The position numbers and the translations under genes were made by a program. From contig NZ_JAKWJP010000004.1 in the NCBI RefSeq assembly GCF_022761035.1, positions 372,001 through 436,000 of the forward strand: a stretch of DNA of 64,000 bases, written 5' to 3'. The stretch is from Microbacterium sp. SS28. Its GTDB lineage: Bacteria > Actinomycetota > Actinomycetes > Actinomycetales > Microbacteriaceae. Below, one piece after another: positions 15,521-24,461 of this stretch. Each line of letters opens with the position of its first letter. Position 1 is the stretch's first letter. Below the pieces are notes generated by a model. That model saw only the letters and a program-made list of their open reading frames with translations, was not told the DNA's origin and searched no databases.

Positions 15521-15533
15521 ACGGCTCGAAGAA

Positions 15534-15571
15534 AGGAGAGCGGATGCCTGGGTCTAGGCATCCGCTCTCCT
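15534..15571. terminator. Bidirectional terminator hairpin
   Basis: Perfect 16-bp arms AGGAGAGCGGATGCCT (15534-15549) and AGGCATCCGCTCTCCT (15556-15571) around GGGTCT lie between the converging TipA-like gene and a small membrane-protein gene. Confidence 0.85.
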
Positions 15572-15581
15572 GGTCTCGGGG

Positions 15582-15746
15582 CTAGACGCGATTGCGTCCG
15601 CTGATGAGTCGGAACAGGAAGACGATCAGGGCGATGACGCCGATGATGATCGCGACCCACAGCAGCCAGCTGAGGGCGGAATTCAGTCCTCCGAAGATCG
15701 CGAGGATGACCGCGATCACGATGATGATGATGAGGGCGAGGTTCAT
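15582..15746 (-). CDS. Small hydrophobic membrane protein (54 aa)
   Basis: A 54-residue protein that is almost entirely two hydrophobic helices (LALIIIIVIAVILAIFGGL and WLLWVAIIIGVIALIVFLFRL) with a short basic end GRNRV. AGGAGAACCC lies eight bases before ATG 15746, which decides the start. Similar small proteins are common and uncharacterised in Microbacteriaceae. The word GCGGATGCCTGGGTC in its upstream region is repeated in the terminator downstream. Confidence 0.8.
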   Translation of the reverse strand: MNLALIIIIVIAVILAIFGGLNSALSWLLWVAIIIGVIALIVFLFRLISGRNRV

Positions 15747-15958
15747 GAGAGGGTTCTCCTTCTCCGCTGTGGGCCGCTTCGGGAAGCGGATGCCTGGGTC
15801 GGCATACGACAACGCTCGCACCGACCCCGAGCACCGGGGAGGCCCTTGACGGCGCTCGATCCGCGGTGCTAGTCGCGGGAGATCCGGCTGGGATACCGAC
15901 GCCGCGGGCGCTGTCAATCCCCCCAGCCCGGGCCTCCCGGCGGACTAGGTTCGCAGGC

Positions 15959-16921
15959 GTGCCGCGGCTTTCGAGGGTGCGCCCGGGGGAGGACCCCGGG
16001 CTGCGCCGCGTCCGCGCGGGATCGGGCTTCCGCTACCTGACGCCCGACGGCTCGGCGGTCGGCGACGACGATCGCGAACGCATCCAGGCGCTCGTCATCC
16101 CGCCCGCGTGGCAGGACGTGTGGATCTCCTCCGACCCGTTCGGCCACGTCCAGGCGGTGGGCACCGACGACGCGGGGCGGCGCCAGTACCTCTACCACCC
16201 GCACTGGCGCGAGCGCCGCGACCGCGGCAAGTTCGCCCGCGCGCTCGACCTCGCCGAGGCGCTCCCGTCGGCCCGCCGACGCGTCACGACGGCGCTCCGC
16301 CGTGAGGACCTCGACCGCGAGAAGGTTCTCGCCGCCTCGTTCCGCCTGCTCGACGAGGGCGCGCCGCGCATCGGCTCGGCCCGCTACCTCGAGAGGCATG
16401 GCAGTCGGGGGCTCACGACGCTGCAGAGACGGGATGCCGCGGTCGAGGCATCCGTCATCACACTGTCGTTCCCCGCCAAGAGCGGCCAGCGCGCATTCAT
16501 CCAGCTCGACGACGAAGACCTCGCCGCCGTCATCTCGGACCTCACGGCGGGGCGCCCGCAGTCCCGCCTGCTCGCGTATCGCCGGGGTCGCAAGCGCGTC
16601 GCGCTCACCCCCGGAGAGGTCAACGCGCACGTGCGGGCCATGACGGGCGCGACCTTCACGGCGAAGGACTTCCGGACGCTGCGCGGCACGATCCTCGCGG
16701 CGGAGGCGCTCGCGCAGATCGGCACGGTCGACACGGAGCGGGACCGCAAGCGCGCCGAGGTGCTCGCCGTGCGCGCGACGGCCGAGGCGCTCGGCAACAC
16801 GCCCGCGGTCGCGCGGTCGAGCTACATCGATCCGCGCGTGTTCCGGGAGTACGCGAAGGGGCACGTCCTCGAGCTCGGGGTGTCGCGCGAGTCCGCCATC
16901 CGCGGCCTCCTGCGCCGATAG
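15959..16921 (+). CDS. DNA topoisomerase IB
   Basis: A poxvirus/bacterial type IB topoisomerase, about 320 residues, relaxing supercoils through a 3'-phosphotyrosine. The N-terminal domain shows GSGFRYLTPDG, IPPAWQDVWI and YHPHWRERRDRGKF. The catalytic domain shows RIGSARYLERHGSRGLTTL, FTAKDFRTLRGT and, near the end, SSYIDPRVFREY, whose Tyr is the nucleophile. GTG 15959 was chosen since TAGGTT (15946-15951) lies seven bases upstream; the longer frame adds only basic low-complexity residues. It is an accessory enzyme beside the housekeeping TopA and gyrase. Confidence 0.94.
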   Translation: MPRLSRVRPGEDPGLRRVRAGSGFRYLTPDGSAVGDDDRERIQALVIPPAWQDVWISSDPFGHVQAVGTDDAGRRQYLYHPHWRERRDRGKFARALDLAEALPSARRRVTTALRREDLDREKVLAASFRLLDEGAPRIGSARYLERHGSRGLTTLQRRDAAVEASVITLSFPAKSGQRAFIQLDDEDLAAVISDLTAGRPQSRLLAYRRGRKRVALTPGEVNAHVRAMTGATFTAKDFRTLRGTILAAEALAQIGTVDTERDRKRAEVLAVRATAEALGNTPAVARSSYIDPRVFREYAKGHVLELGVSRESAIRGLLRR

Positions 16922-16978
16922 CCCGCACTCCCGGCGCGCTCCCGCCGGGCCGCGGCGTCCAGCTCCTACAGTGAGCGC

Positions 16979-17413
16979 ATGGCACGCCGTCGCGCGTTCA
17001 CCCCGGCGGGTCTCGTCGCGGTCGTCCTCGGCGGGACCATCGGGGTCGCCGCGCGTGCGGCGCTCGCTCTGCCGCTCGCGGACGCCGAGAACCCCCTCGC
17101 CGTCCCGACCGCGACGCTCGCGATCAACATCGTCGGCTCGTTCCTGCTCGGCATGCTCGTCGGCTTGGTCGACGATCATCGCCCGCTGCTGCGCGCCTTC
17201 GTCGGCACCGGAATCCTCGGCGGCTTCACGACCTACAGCGCGTTCGCGGTGCAGGTCGTCGAGCTCGGGGGATCCGCGCCCGTCGTGGGAATCATGCTCG
17301 CCGTCGCGGCGATCTTCGGCGGCGTCATCGCTGCGGCCGTCGGCCTGCGTGTCGGCCACGCCGCCGCGCGCGTGCCGGCCGACCGCGTCGAGATCCCGGA
17401 GGCCGCCGAATGA
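16979..17413 (+). CDS. crcB: Fluoride channel CrcB/Fluc, subunit 1
   Basis: A 144-residue, four-helix membrane protein exporting fluoride. Family motifs are GGTIGVAARAALALPL, TLAINIVGSFLLGML and GTGILGGFTTYSAFAVQ (the GGxTTxS pore segment). ATG 16979 lies six bases after TACAGT (16967-16972), so the mRNA is leaderless and leaves no room for a fluoride riboswitch. Its stop overlaps the start of the second crcB (ATGA), pointing to a co-translated heterodimer, as in many Gram-positives where two homologous genes form one dual-topology pair. Confidence 0.93.
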   Translation: MARRRAFTPAGLVAVVLGGTIGVAARAALALPLADAENPLAVPTATLAINIVGSFLLGMLVGLVDDHRPLLRAFVGTGILGGFTTYSAFAVQVVELGGSAPVVGIMLAVAAIFGGVIAAAVGLRVGHAAARVPADRVEIPEAAE

Positions 17414-17802
17414 CCGGATGGATGCTGCTCCTCGTCGTCGCAGGCGCGGGAGGCCTCGGCGCGGGCCTGCGCTACACGATCGACGCCCTCGTCATGCGGG
17501 GCCGCCGCGGGGTGTTCCCGCTCGGCATCCTCATCGTCAACGTCACGGGATCCCTCGTGCTGGGAGTCCTCACGGGCCTGGGCGCGGCGATCGAGGGGGA
17601 CTGGGCGACGGCCATCGGCATCGGGCTGCTCGGCGGCTACACGACCTTCAGCACGGTGTCGGTCGAGACCGTCCTGCTCGGCCGCAGTGGGCGCCGGGAC
17701 TGGGCGTGGGTGAACCTCCTCGGGACGCTCATCGCATCGGCCGCGGCAGCCGCGCTCGGCGTGGGTCTCGGGCGTCTCGTGGCGGGCTGGCTCCCGGCCT
17801 GA
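17410..17802 (+). CDS. crcB: Fluoride channel CrcB/Fluc, subunit 2
   Basis: A 130-residue, four-helix membrane protein with GLGAGLRYTIDALV, GILIVNVTGSLVLGVLTGL and GIGLLGGYTTFSTVSVETV, the signature Fluc sequence (Asn in IVN-TGS and the TTFST pore stretch). Translation is coupled to the upstream crcB by a 4-base ATGA overlap. The two proteins differ in loop charge, as expected for oppositely oriented partners of a heterodimer. No regulatory element specific to fluoride was seen. Confidence 0.93.
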   Translation: MTGWMLLLVVAGAGGLGAGLRYTIDALVMRGRRGVFPLGILIVNVTGSLVLGVLTGLGAAIEGDWATAIGIGLLGGYTTFSTVSVETVLLGRSGRRDWAWVNLLGTLIASAAAAALGVGLGRLVAGWLPA

Positions 17803-17819
17803 CGCGCACGATCGCCGTG

Positions 17820-17850
17820 CGATACTGACTTTCGATACATTCACGTATCG
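17820..17850. promoter_or_regulatory. CGATAC repeat cluster upstream of the RND pump
   Basis: CGATAC occurs directly at 17820-17825 and 17833-17838 and inverted as GTATCG at 17845-17850. The last two form a dyad with a 6-base spacer. It lies in an AT-richer patch 77-107 bases before the pump start and is a candidate repressor operator; no regulator gene is adjacent. Confidence 0.5.
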
Positions 17851-17926
17851 GCCGCGCCACTCGTCGTCCGGACGGCGCGGAGCCGCAGCATCCGGCAACC
17901 CTCCCTGCACCCGCGAAGGGCCATCC

Positions 17927-20900
17927 GTGTCGAATCTCGCCGTCCTGAGCCTCAAGAACCGCGCGCTGATCGCGCTCGTGACGATCGTCGCCGCGGTGTT
18001 CGGAGGGCTCGCGCTCACGAGCCTCAAGCAGGAGCTCATCCCCTCGATCGAGTTCCCGCAGCTCTCGATCGTGACGACCTACCCGGGGGCCTCGCCCGAG
18101 GTCGTCAGCAACGACGTCTCGTCGCCGATCGAAGGGGCGATCCAGGGCATCCCGGGGCTCGAGTCCACGTCCGCGACGAGCACGACCAACGCCTCGATCG
18201 TCCAGGCGTCCTTCACGTACGGCACGGATCTCGCGACCGCCGAGCAGAAGATCACGCAGGCGATCAACCGCATCAAGAGCACGCTGCCCGCGAACGTCGA
18301 GCCGAACGTCGTCTCGTTCTCGTTCGACGACCTGCCGGTCATCCAGCTCGCCGTCACGGGCTACGACGACGAGGCGACGATCCAGTCGCAGCTCGAGGCA
18401 TCCGTCATCCCGGACCTCGAAGACATCGACGGCGTCAGCGCCGCGGGGATCGTCGGCGGTCGCGGGGAGCGCGTGACGATCACGCCGGATGCCGCGGCCC
18501 TCGCCGCGGCCGGGTACTCGCAGCAGGCGATCAGCGACGCCCTCGAGCAGAACGGCGTGCTCTTCCCTGGTGGCACCGTGACCGAGGGCGACCAGACGCT
18601 CACGGTGCAGACGGGTGCGAAGCTCACGTCCGCCGACGAGATCGCGGCACTGCCGCTCGTGCCCTCGACGCCCGCGCAGGCGCAGTCGGGTCCCACGACG
18701 ATCGCCGATGTCGCGACTGTCGCGCAGGAGCAGGATCCCGTCACCTCGATCTCGCGCGTCAACGGCGAGCCGGCCCTCACGGTCGCCGTCACGAAGCTGC
18801 CCTCGGCCAACACGGTCGACGTGTCGAAGGCCGTCAACGCGGCGATCCCGGCGATGCAGGACGCGCTCGGCGAAGACGTCGAGATCACCGTCGTGTTCGA
18901 CCAGGCCCCCTACATCCAGCAGTCGATCGACTCGCTCGCGCAGGAGGGTCTGCTGGGCCTGCTGTTCGCCGTCATCGTCATCCTGATCTTCCTCATGTCG
19001 GTGCGCGCGACGCTCGTGACGGCGATCTCGATCCCCACGAGCGTGCTGCTGACCTTCATCGGCATCCAGGCGTTCGGCTACTCGCTCAACATCCTGACGC
19101 TCGGCGCCCTCACGATCGCGATCGGCCGCGTCGTCGACGACGCCATCGTCGTGATCGAGAACATCAAGCGCCACTACGTCGGCGATGCCGAGAAGCTGCC
19201 CTCGATCCTGCGCGCCGTGCGCGAGGTCGCGACGGCCATCACCGCCTCGACGATCACGACGGTCGCGGTGTTCCTGCCGATCGCGTTCGTCGGCGACGTC
19301 ACGGGCGAGCTGTTCCGGCCGTTCGCCCTCACGATCACGATCGCGATGGCCGCCTCGCTGCTCGTCGCGCTCACGATCGTGCCGGTGCTCGCGTACTGGT
19401 TCCTCAAGCCCGGCAAGCCGATCCTCGATGCGACCGGCCGCGAGGTCGATCCCGAGGCTCCGGATGCCCCGCCCACGCGTCTGCAGAAGGGCTACCTGCC
19501 GATCCTCCGCTGGACGCTGCACCACTCGTGGGTGACGCTCGGCCTCGCGGTGCTCGTGCTCGTCGGCACGATCGCCGCGGCCCCGCTCATGAAGACGAAC
19601 TTCCTCGGCGACTCGGGGCAGAACACCTTCACCGTGACGCAGGAGGTCGGCCCCGCCGCGAGCCTCGAGGCCGAGGACGAAGCGGCACAGAAGGTCGAGG
19701 AGGCGCTGCTCTCGGTCGACGGCGTCGAGACGGTGCAGACCTCGATCGGCTCGAGCGGATCCGCCCTGCGCGACGCCTTCACGGGCGGCGGCGGAGGCAT
19801 CACGTACTCGGTCACGACCGACGCCGACGCCGATCAGGTGCAGATCCGCGAAGACGTCCAGACGGCGGTCGCCGACCTCGAGGACGTCGGCACCGTGACC
19901 GTCGCGTCCGGCGGGGGCGGCTTCGGCTCGAACGACATCGAGGTCGACGTCACGGCTCCCGACCAGTCCACGCTCGATGAGGCGACCGACGCCGTCGTCG
20001 CCGCGATGGAGGACGCCGAGGGCGCGGGCCAGGTCACGAGCAACCTCTCGGCCTCGCTCCCGTACGTCGCCGTGACGGTCGACCGCGATGCGGCCGCTCA
20101 GCTCGGGCTGTCGGAGGTGGCGGTCGGCGCGCTCGTGTCGAACACGATGCAGCCGCGCTCGATCGGCGCCGTCGAGATCGACGACACGTCGCTCACCGTC
20201 TACCTCGCAGCCTCCGAGCCGCCGACGACGATCGAGCAGCTGCAGCAGCTGACGATCCCGAGCGCCGCCGGGCCCATCCCGCTCGAGCAGGTCGCGACCG
20301 TCGAGGAGTCGCAGGGCCCGACCTCGATCACGACGCAGCGCGGGCAGCGCACGTCGACGGTCACCGTGACCCCGTCGACCGACGACCTCAACACGGCGAC
20401 GGCCTCGGTCACGCAGGCGCTCGCCGACGTCGACCTGCCGACGGGTGCCGACGCCACGCTCGGCGGCGTCGTGACGCAGCAGCAGGACGCCTTCTCGCAG
20501 CTCGGACTCGCGCTGCTCGCGGCGATCCTGATCGTCTACATCGTGATGGTCGCGACGTTCAAGTCGCTGCGCCAGCCGCTCCTGCTCCTCGTCTCGGTGC
20601 CGTTCGCCGCGACGGGCGCGATCCTGCTGCAGATCATCACGGGCGTGCCGCTCGGCGTCGCGTCGCTCATCGGCGTGCTCATGCTCATCGGCATCGTCGT
20701 GACCAACGCGATCGTCCTCGTCGACCTCGTCAACCAGTACCGCGAGAAGGGCCTGTCGGCCCAGGAAGCGACGATCGCGGGCGGTTCACGCCGCCTCCGC
20801 CCCATCCTCATGACGGCGCTCGCGACGATCTTCGCGCTCACGCCCATGGCGATGGGCATCACGGGTCACGGCGGATTCATCTCGCAGCCGCTCGCGATCG

Positions 20901-21184
20901 TCGTGATCGGCGGTCTCATCTCCTCGACGGTGCTGACACTGCTCGTGCTGCCGACGCTGTACAACCTCGTCGAAGGCGCGCGCGAGCGTCGCGAGGCGCG
21001 CCGGTCCGGGGGAGGGGATGCCGCGTCCCCGCGGTCGGACGACGATGAGCCGTCGCTGCCCGGAGCCGCGGTGCCGGCGCTCGCCTCGTCTGGTCTGACG
21101 CCGGCCGCACCCGTGACGTCGGGCCTGACGCCCGCAGCACCCGTGAAGCAGACCCGCCGGACACGGCGCGACCCGCAGGAGTGA
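17927..21184 (+). CDS. HAE1/AcrB-type RND efflux permease
   Basis: A 1085-residue proton-driven RND permease. It shows the two-fold layout: TM1 at residues 12-30, a large extracytoplasmic loop (about 31-340), six helices (about 340-520), a second loop (about 560-865) and six helices (about 870-1030), then a low-complexity tail with repeated SGLTPAAPV. The proton-relay motif GRVVDDAIVVIENIKRH carries the paired Asp of AcrB. In Gram-positives such pumps (SwrC/YerP-like) export surfactants or antimicrobials; the substrate here is unknown. No membrane-fusion partner is adjacent. GTG start with weak AAGGG upstream. A perfect palindrome follows the stop. Confidence 0.93.
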   Translation: MSNLAVLSLKNRALIALVTIVAAVFGGLALTSLKQELIPSIEFPQLSIVTTYPGASPEVVSNDVSSPIEGAIQGIPGLESTSATSTTNASIVQASFTYGTDLATAEQKITQAINRIKSTLPANVEPNVVSFSFDDLPVIQLAVTGYDDEATIQSQLEASVIPDLEDIDGVSAAGIVGGRGERVTITPDAAALAAAGYSQQAISDALEQNGVLFPGGTVTEGDQTLTVQTGAKLTSADEIAALPLVPSTPAQAQSGPTTIADVATVAQEQDPVTSISRVNGEPALTVAVTKLPSANTVDVSKAVNAAIPAMQDALGEDVEITVVFDQAPYIQQSIDSLAQEGLLGLLFAVIVILIFLMSVRATLVTAISIPTSVLLTFIGIQAFGYSLNILTLGALTIAIGRVVDDAIVVIENIKRHYVGDAEKLPSILRAVREVATAITASTITTVAVFLPIAFVGDVTGELFRPFALTITIAMAASLLVALTIVPVLAYWFLKPGKPILDATGREVDPEAPDAPPTRLQKGYLPILRWTLHHSWVTLGLAVLVLVGTIAAAPLMKTNFLGDSGQNTFTVTQEVGPAASLEAEDEAAQKVEEALLSVDGVETVQTSIGSSGSALRDAFTGGGGGITYSVTTDADADQVQIREDVQTAVADLEDVGTVTVASGGGGFGSNDIEVDVTAPDQSTLDEATDAVVAAMEDAEGAGQVTSNLSASLPYVAVTVDRDAAAQLGLSEVAVGALVSNTMQPRSIGAVEIDDTSLTVYLAASEPPTTIEQLQQLTIPSAAGPIPLEQVATVEESQGPTSITTQRGQRTSTVTVTPSTDDLNTATASVTQALADVDLPTGADATLGGVVTQQQDAFSQLGLALLAAILIVYIVMVATFKSLRQPLLLLVSVPFAATGAILLQIITGVPLGVASLIGVLMLIGIVVTNAIVLVDLVNQYREKGLSAQEATIAGGSRRLRPILMTALATIFALTPMAMGITGHGGFISQPLAIVVIGGLISSTVLTLLVLPTLYNLVEGARERREARRSGGGDAASPRSDDDEPSLPGAAVPALASSGLTPAAPVTSGLTPAAPVKQTRRTRRDPQE

Positions 21185-22034
21185 CCGAGAGGCGCCGGAC
21201 GCGTCCGGCGCCTCTCGCCGCCCGCAAGAAGCGGCGGGTAGCGACGCGGCGTGCGGCGACGTGGCTCGTCGACACGACGCGGGACGCGGCATCCCGTCGC
21301 GCCTGATCGTTCGCCGCGCGGCGCAGGGCGGTGCCGAAGGCCAGGAGCCACACGAAGATCAGGCCGAAGCCGATGACCTCGAGCGTCGCGAGGGTGATCA
21401 CGCCGATCACGAGAAGTGCGATGGACGGCAGGAGGAGCACCGCGACCCCCGCCGAGACCACGCGCAGACGGCGGGGCGTCCAGGGGTTCGCGAGGACGAC
21501 GACAAGGATGCCGAGGAACGACAGCATCATGCCCGACGCGACGCGCTCGTGCAGCGCCGTGTTGATGTCGAGGGGCACGAGTCCGACGAGCCCGAGGTGA
21601 GTGCCGAACGACGCGATCAGGGCGACGAGCAGCCGCGACACGTGCTGACGGCCGTGCACGACGGTGGCGAGGCGCAGCCGGATGTCGCGCATCTCGCGCC
21701 GCACACGCGCGGCGAACAGGATGAACATCACGCCCGCCGACATCGAGCCGATGTTGAAGGCGGTCCCCGAGAAGTCCCGGTGCGTGCCGAGCTCGCTGAA
21801 GTGCAGTCGCCACCAGCCGTAGTCGGTCGTCGTCGCGGCCGCGATTCCGGTGCACAGCACGAGCAGCGTGACCGACGTCACGGCGAGCTGGCGGGCGTCG
21901 AGGCGCGCGGCCCGCTCGCCGAGAGCGGAGAGCCCGTCCCAGGCCACGCGGGTGGTGCGAAGGATGCCGGGATCGACGGATCCCAGCATGATCGCACGGG
22001 GGACTCGCCGTCGGCTCGGTGAGATCGCAGACAT
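20916..22034 (-). CDS. DUF998-family membrane protein with an antisense-overlapping C-terminal extension
   Basis: A 372-residue frame. Residues about 50-235 are a DUF998-type membrane domain: TTDYGWWRLHFSELGT, FNIGSMSAGVMFILFAA, LVGLVPLDIN and VASGMMLSFLGILVVVL. After residue about 245 the sequence turns into Arg/Ala-rich low complexity (RRVATRRFLRAARG) and runs 269 bp into the 3' end of the converging RND gene, passing through that gene's terminator palindrome. The paralogue just upstream stops soon after the last helix, so the tail is probably a read-on after loss of the original stop. ATG 22034 has GAGGT upstream. Function unknown. Confidence 0.75.
   Translation of the reverse strand: MSAISPSRRRVPRAIMLGSVDPGILRTTRVAWDGLSALGERAARLDARQLAVTSVTLLVLCTGIAAATTTDYGWWRLHFSELGTHRDFSGTAFNIGSMSAGVMFILFAARVRREMRDIRLRLATVVHGRQHVSRLLVALIASFGTHLGLVGLVPLDINTALHERVASGMMLSFLGILVVVLANPWTPRRLRVVSAGVAVLLLPSIALLVIGVITLATLEVIGFGLIFVWLLAFGTALRRAANDQARRDAASRVVSTSHVAARRVATRRFLRAARGAGRVRRLSVTPAGRAVSGGSASRVLRASGPTSRVRPASDQTRRAPAPRLRAATAHRRPTAGTRHPLPRTGAPRDARARLRRGCTASAARAVSAPSRR
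21186..21217 (+). terminator. Perfect 32-bp palindrome after the RND gene
   Basis: CGAGAGGCGCCGGACG is followed directly by its reverse complement, starting two bases after the RND stop codon. It is the likely RND terminator and lies inside the extended DUF998 frame on the other strand. Confidence 0.75.
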
Positions 22035-22177
22035 CGGCACCTCGAAGATTCAAGGCGATCCACAAGTCGAAAGCCCTCAACCGGGTGACCCCGCGGACCG
22101 CCTCGCGCCTCCCGCCCCCGCCTGAGGTGACGGCACGCCGTCCCGACTACCGTAACCGCTCAGCGCGCGGCGTCTAT

Positions 22178-22199
22178 CCGTACTCGATCACTAATACGG
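22178..22199. promoter_or_regulatory. AT-rich dyad upstream of the first DUF998 gene
   Basis: CCGTA (22178-22182) and TACGG (22195-22199) flank an AT-richer stretch in the 268-bp gap between the two DUF998 genes. Nothing else recognisable is in this gap. Promoter or operator use is a guess. Confidence 0.25.
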
Positions 22200-22302
22200 C
22201 GCGATGACTCGGGCGGTGCGGTCGTGAGGCTTTCGAGCGGGATGTCGCGCGCGCGGTGAAGGGCGCGTACAGCGGCCGCGTGGAGCCGCCGAACGGCGAG
22301 GC

Positions 22303-23397
22303 TCAGGCGCTCGTCTGCTGCTGCGCGGCGATTCCGAGGAACCGGATGAAGACCGCGATCCACGCGAAGACGAGCGCGAAGACGATGATCTCGAACGCCG
22401 TGAGACCGAAGAACTGCGTGATGAACAGTACGACCGAGAGCACGAGCGACGCGAGGAAGCCCCAGGTCACGACGAAGAAGGTGCGTGGCATCCCGCGCAG
22501 CACGCGCGGCGCCGCGATGAGCAGGCCGAAGAAGACGATCGCCATGCCCGTCGCCGAGAGGTTGTGGATCAGCAGGTTGACGTCGACGGGGACGAGCCCG
22601 ACGCCCGCGAGCAGGATGCCCATCGCGACGAACACGGTCGACACGATGCGCGGGCTGTTCGCCCGCTCGAGGATCCCGCGGTCGACGAGCGCGTGCATGT
22701 CGTGCGCGACGTACACCGCGAACGTCGTCACGAGCAGACCGCCCGCGATGAGCGTGCCGTTGAAGACCCAGCTCGACACGGTGCCCTCGAACGAGCCGAG
22801 GTGGCTGAAGTGCAGCTGCCACCATGCCGGGTCGGGGGTCGTGACCATGGCGGTGAGCGCGCCGATGAGGATGAACGCCATGAGCAGCGACGACATGCGC
22901 TGCGTCGTCATGCGCGATGCCGAGAGGTAGGTGAAGTGCGCCGCGAGGCCGAGGTTGATCGCCATCAGGACGGCCGACCAGAACGCGTTCATCGTGAGCC
23001 CGATGAAGCCCTGCCCGAGGACGAAGTAGCCTGCGATCGTCGCGAGGATCGCGAGGCTCGCGTGCACGATGACGACCGAGATCGCGTTGACCGTGAACTT
23101 CCACGAGGCGAGCTCGAGGCGCCATTCCTGACCGGGGGAGTTGCGCGACCGCCAGTACCCGACGCTCGTCGACGCGATCGCCACGGCGCCGGCCGCGAGC
23201 GCCGAGATCTCGCCGAACGAGCCGGGGCCCGACAGTGGCAGGTCGGGGCGCACGAACGCGACGATCAGTCCCAGGATGGCGCCGAGGATGCCCGCCGTGC
23301 CGCCCGCACTCAGCCCCTCGTTGACGACGCGGAGGCTCGGCGCGCGGGTCGCGGGCGCCGGGTTCGTGACGGAGGCGGGGGCGGATGCATCGGGCAT
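22303..23397 (-). CDS. DUF998-family membrane protein
   Basis: A 364-residue protein with about nine or ten transmembrane helices, ending cleanly after the last helix (FIRFLGIAAQQQTSA). The C-terminal half matches the neighbouring DUF998 protein: PDPAWWQLHFSHLGSFEGT against TDYGWWRLHFSELGTHRDF, and VGLVPVDVNLLIHNLSATGM against VGLVPLDINTALHERVASGM. The N-terminal half has three further helices. The start lies six bases after TACACT (23404-23409, minus strand). Function unknown; the pair is a tandem duplication with diverged length. Confidence 0.88.
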   Translation of the reverse strand: MPDASAPASVTNPAPATRAPSLRVVNEGLSAGGTAGILGAILGLIVAFVRPDLPLSGPGSFGEISALAAGAVAIASTSVGYWRSRNSPGQEWRLELASWKFTVNAISVVIVHASLAILATIAGYFVLGQGFIGLTMNAFWSAVLMAINLGLAAHFTYLSASRMTTQRMSSLLMAFILIGALTAMVTTPDPAWWQLHFSHLGSFEGTVSSWVFNGTLIAGGLLVTTFAVYVAHDMHALVDRGILERANSPRIVSTVFVAMGILLAGVGLVPVDVNLLIHNLSATGMAIVFFGLLIAAPRVLRGMPRTFFVVTWGFLASLVLSVVLFITQFFGLTAFEIIVFALVFAWIAVFIRFLGIAAQQQTSA

Positions 23398-23485
23398 AGC
23401 GGAAGTGTAAGTCCGCCGCGGGGAGCCGGGCTCATCCAGGGCGGATGGTTGCCGAAGCGACATCCGCCGGCCGGGCGGGCGCCGT

Positions 23486-24406
23486 TCAGGCCAGACGGTA
23501 GGCGACGCCCCAGTGCAGCTCCCACGTCTCTCCGGGGGCGAGCCAGCGCAGTCCCTGACCCGAGTTGAGGGCATCGGCGGGCGACGTCATCGGCTCGATC
23601 GCGACGGCGACGTCCTGACCCGGATAGCGGTCGGTCGTGAAGATCTGCACGTACTCGAACCCCTCGCCCTGCCAGATCTCGAGCGTCCGGCCGTCAGGCG
23701 TCGCGAGTGTCGTGCGGATGCGCCCGTCCTCGTCGCGCACGAGCGAGCTGTACCCCGTGTCGAGGTCGACGTCGCCGATCCAGCGCCCTGCGCGGAGGTC
23801 GGTCGCGGCATCCACGGGCTCCTCGCCGACCGGGAGCTTGCGGTCGTCGAGGACGAACCGCGAGGCGCCGGAGGAGGTGAGCACGAGGTCTGCGGTCTCG
23901 ACGTCGCCGATGCAGAAGTAAGGGTGTGCGCCGAGCGCGACGGGCGCCTCTTCCGGGCCGACGTTGGTGAGCGTGTGCGTGACCTCGAGGCCGAGCCCGG
24001 CGAGGGCGTAGGTGACGCTCGTCGCGAGATGGAACGGATACCCCGTCTGCGGGACGACGGGAGCCGAGAGCGTCACGGCCGCGGCATCCTGTGCCTGCGC
24101 CGTGTAGGAGGCGAACCGCAGCAGGCCGTGCGATGCGTTGCCCGTCGGACGGTCCGTCAGAGCGAGCTCGCGCGTCAGTCCGCGCTGCGTCCACCGTCCG
24201 TCGCGCACGCGTCCCGGCCACGGCACGAGGATCGCGCCCGACCCTGCCGGCGCTGCCGACTCGAGCGGATAGCGCGGCACCAGGTCGACTCCGTCCACGG
24301 CGAGCGCGCGCAGGGCCGCGCCGACCTGTGCGATCTCGGCCGTCACCCGCCCATCGGCCGAGCGGAGGACGAACTGAGCGCCGGTGGGCGGCTGGATGTC
24401 GGTCAT
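23486..24406 (-). CDS. Aldose 1-epimerase family protein
   Basis: A 306-residue cytoplasmic beta-sandwich enzyme interconverting sugar anomers (mutarotase). Visible motifs are the catalytic-region HGLLRFASY, the second His in VALGAHPYFCIGD and the late Glu in DVAVAIEPMTSPADALN. ATG 24406 lies six bases after CAGAAT (24413-24418 on the minus strand), which decides the start; the frame remains open far upstream only because of antisense coding in the helicase gene. It is divergent from the DEAD-box helicase. Substrate range cannot be told. Confidence 0.93.
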   Translation of the reverse strand: MTDIQPPTGAQFVLRSADGRVTAEIAQVGAALRALAVDGVDLVPRYPLESAAPAGSGAILVPWPGRVRDGRWTQRGLTRELALTDRPTGNASHGLLRFASYTAQAQDAAAVTLSAPVVPQTGYPFHLATSVTYALAGLGLEVTHTLTNVGPEEAPVALGAHPYFCIGDVETADLVLTSSGASRFVLDDRKLPVGEEPVDAATDLRAGRWIGDVDLDTGYSSLVRDEDGRIRTTLATPDGRTLEIWQGEGFEYVQIFTTDRYPGQDVAVAIEPMTSPADALNSGQGLRWLAPGETWELHWGVAYRLA

Positions 24407-24461
24407 CCCGCCATTCTGGCGCGGTCCGGGCTGGACAGGCACCTTCACAGGTGAGTCCGGT

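Noticed and set aside
16922-16978. Fluoride riboswitch before crcB
   Set aside because: The gap is only 57 bp and the -10 box sits six bases before the start, so there is no room for the aptamer.
17820-17850. Mobile element or attachment site
   Set aside because: Only short CGATAC dyads, no integrase, tRNA or flanking duplication; better read as an operator.
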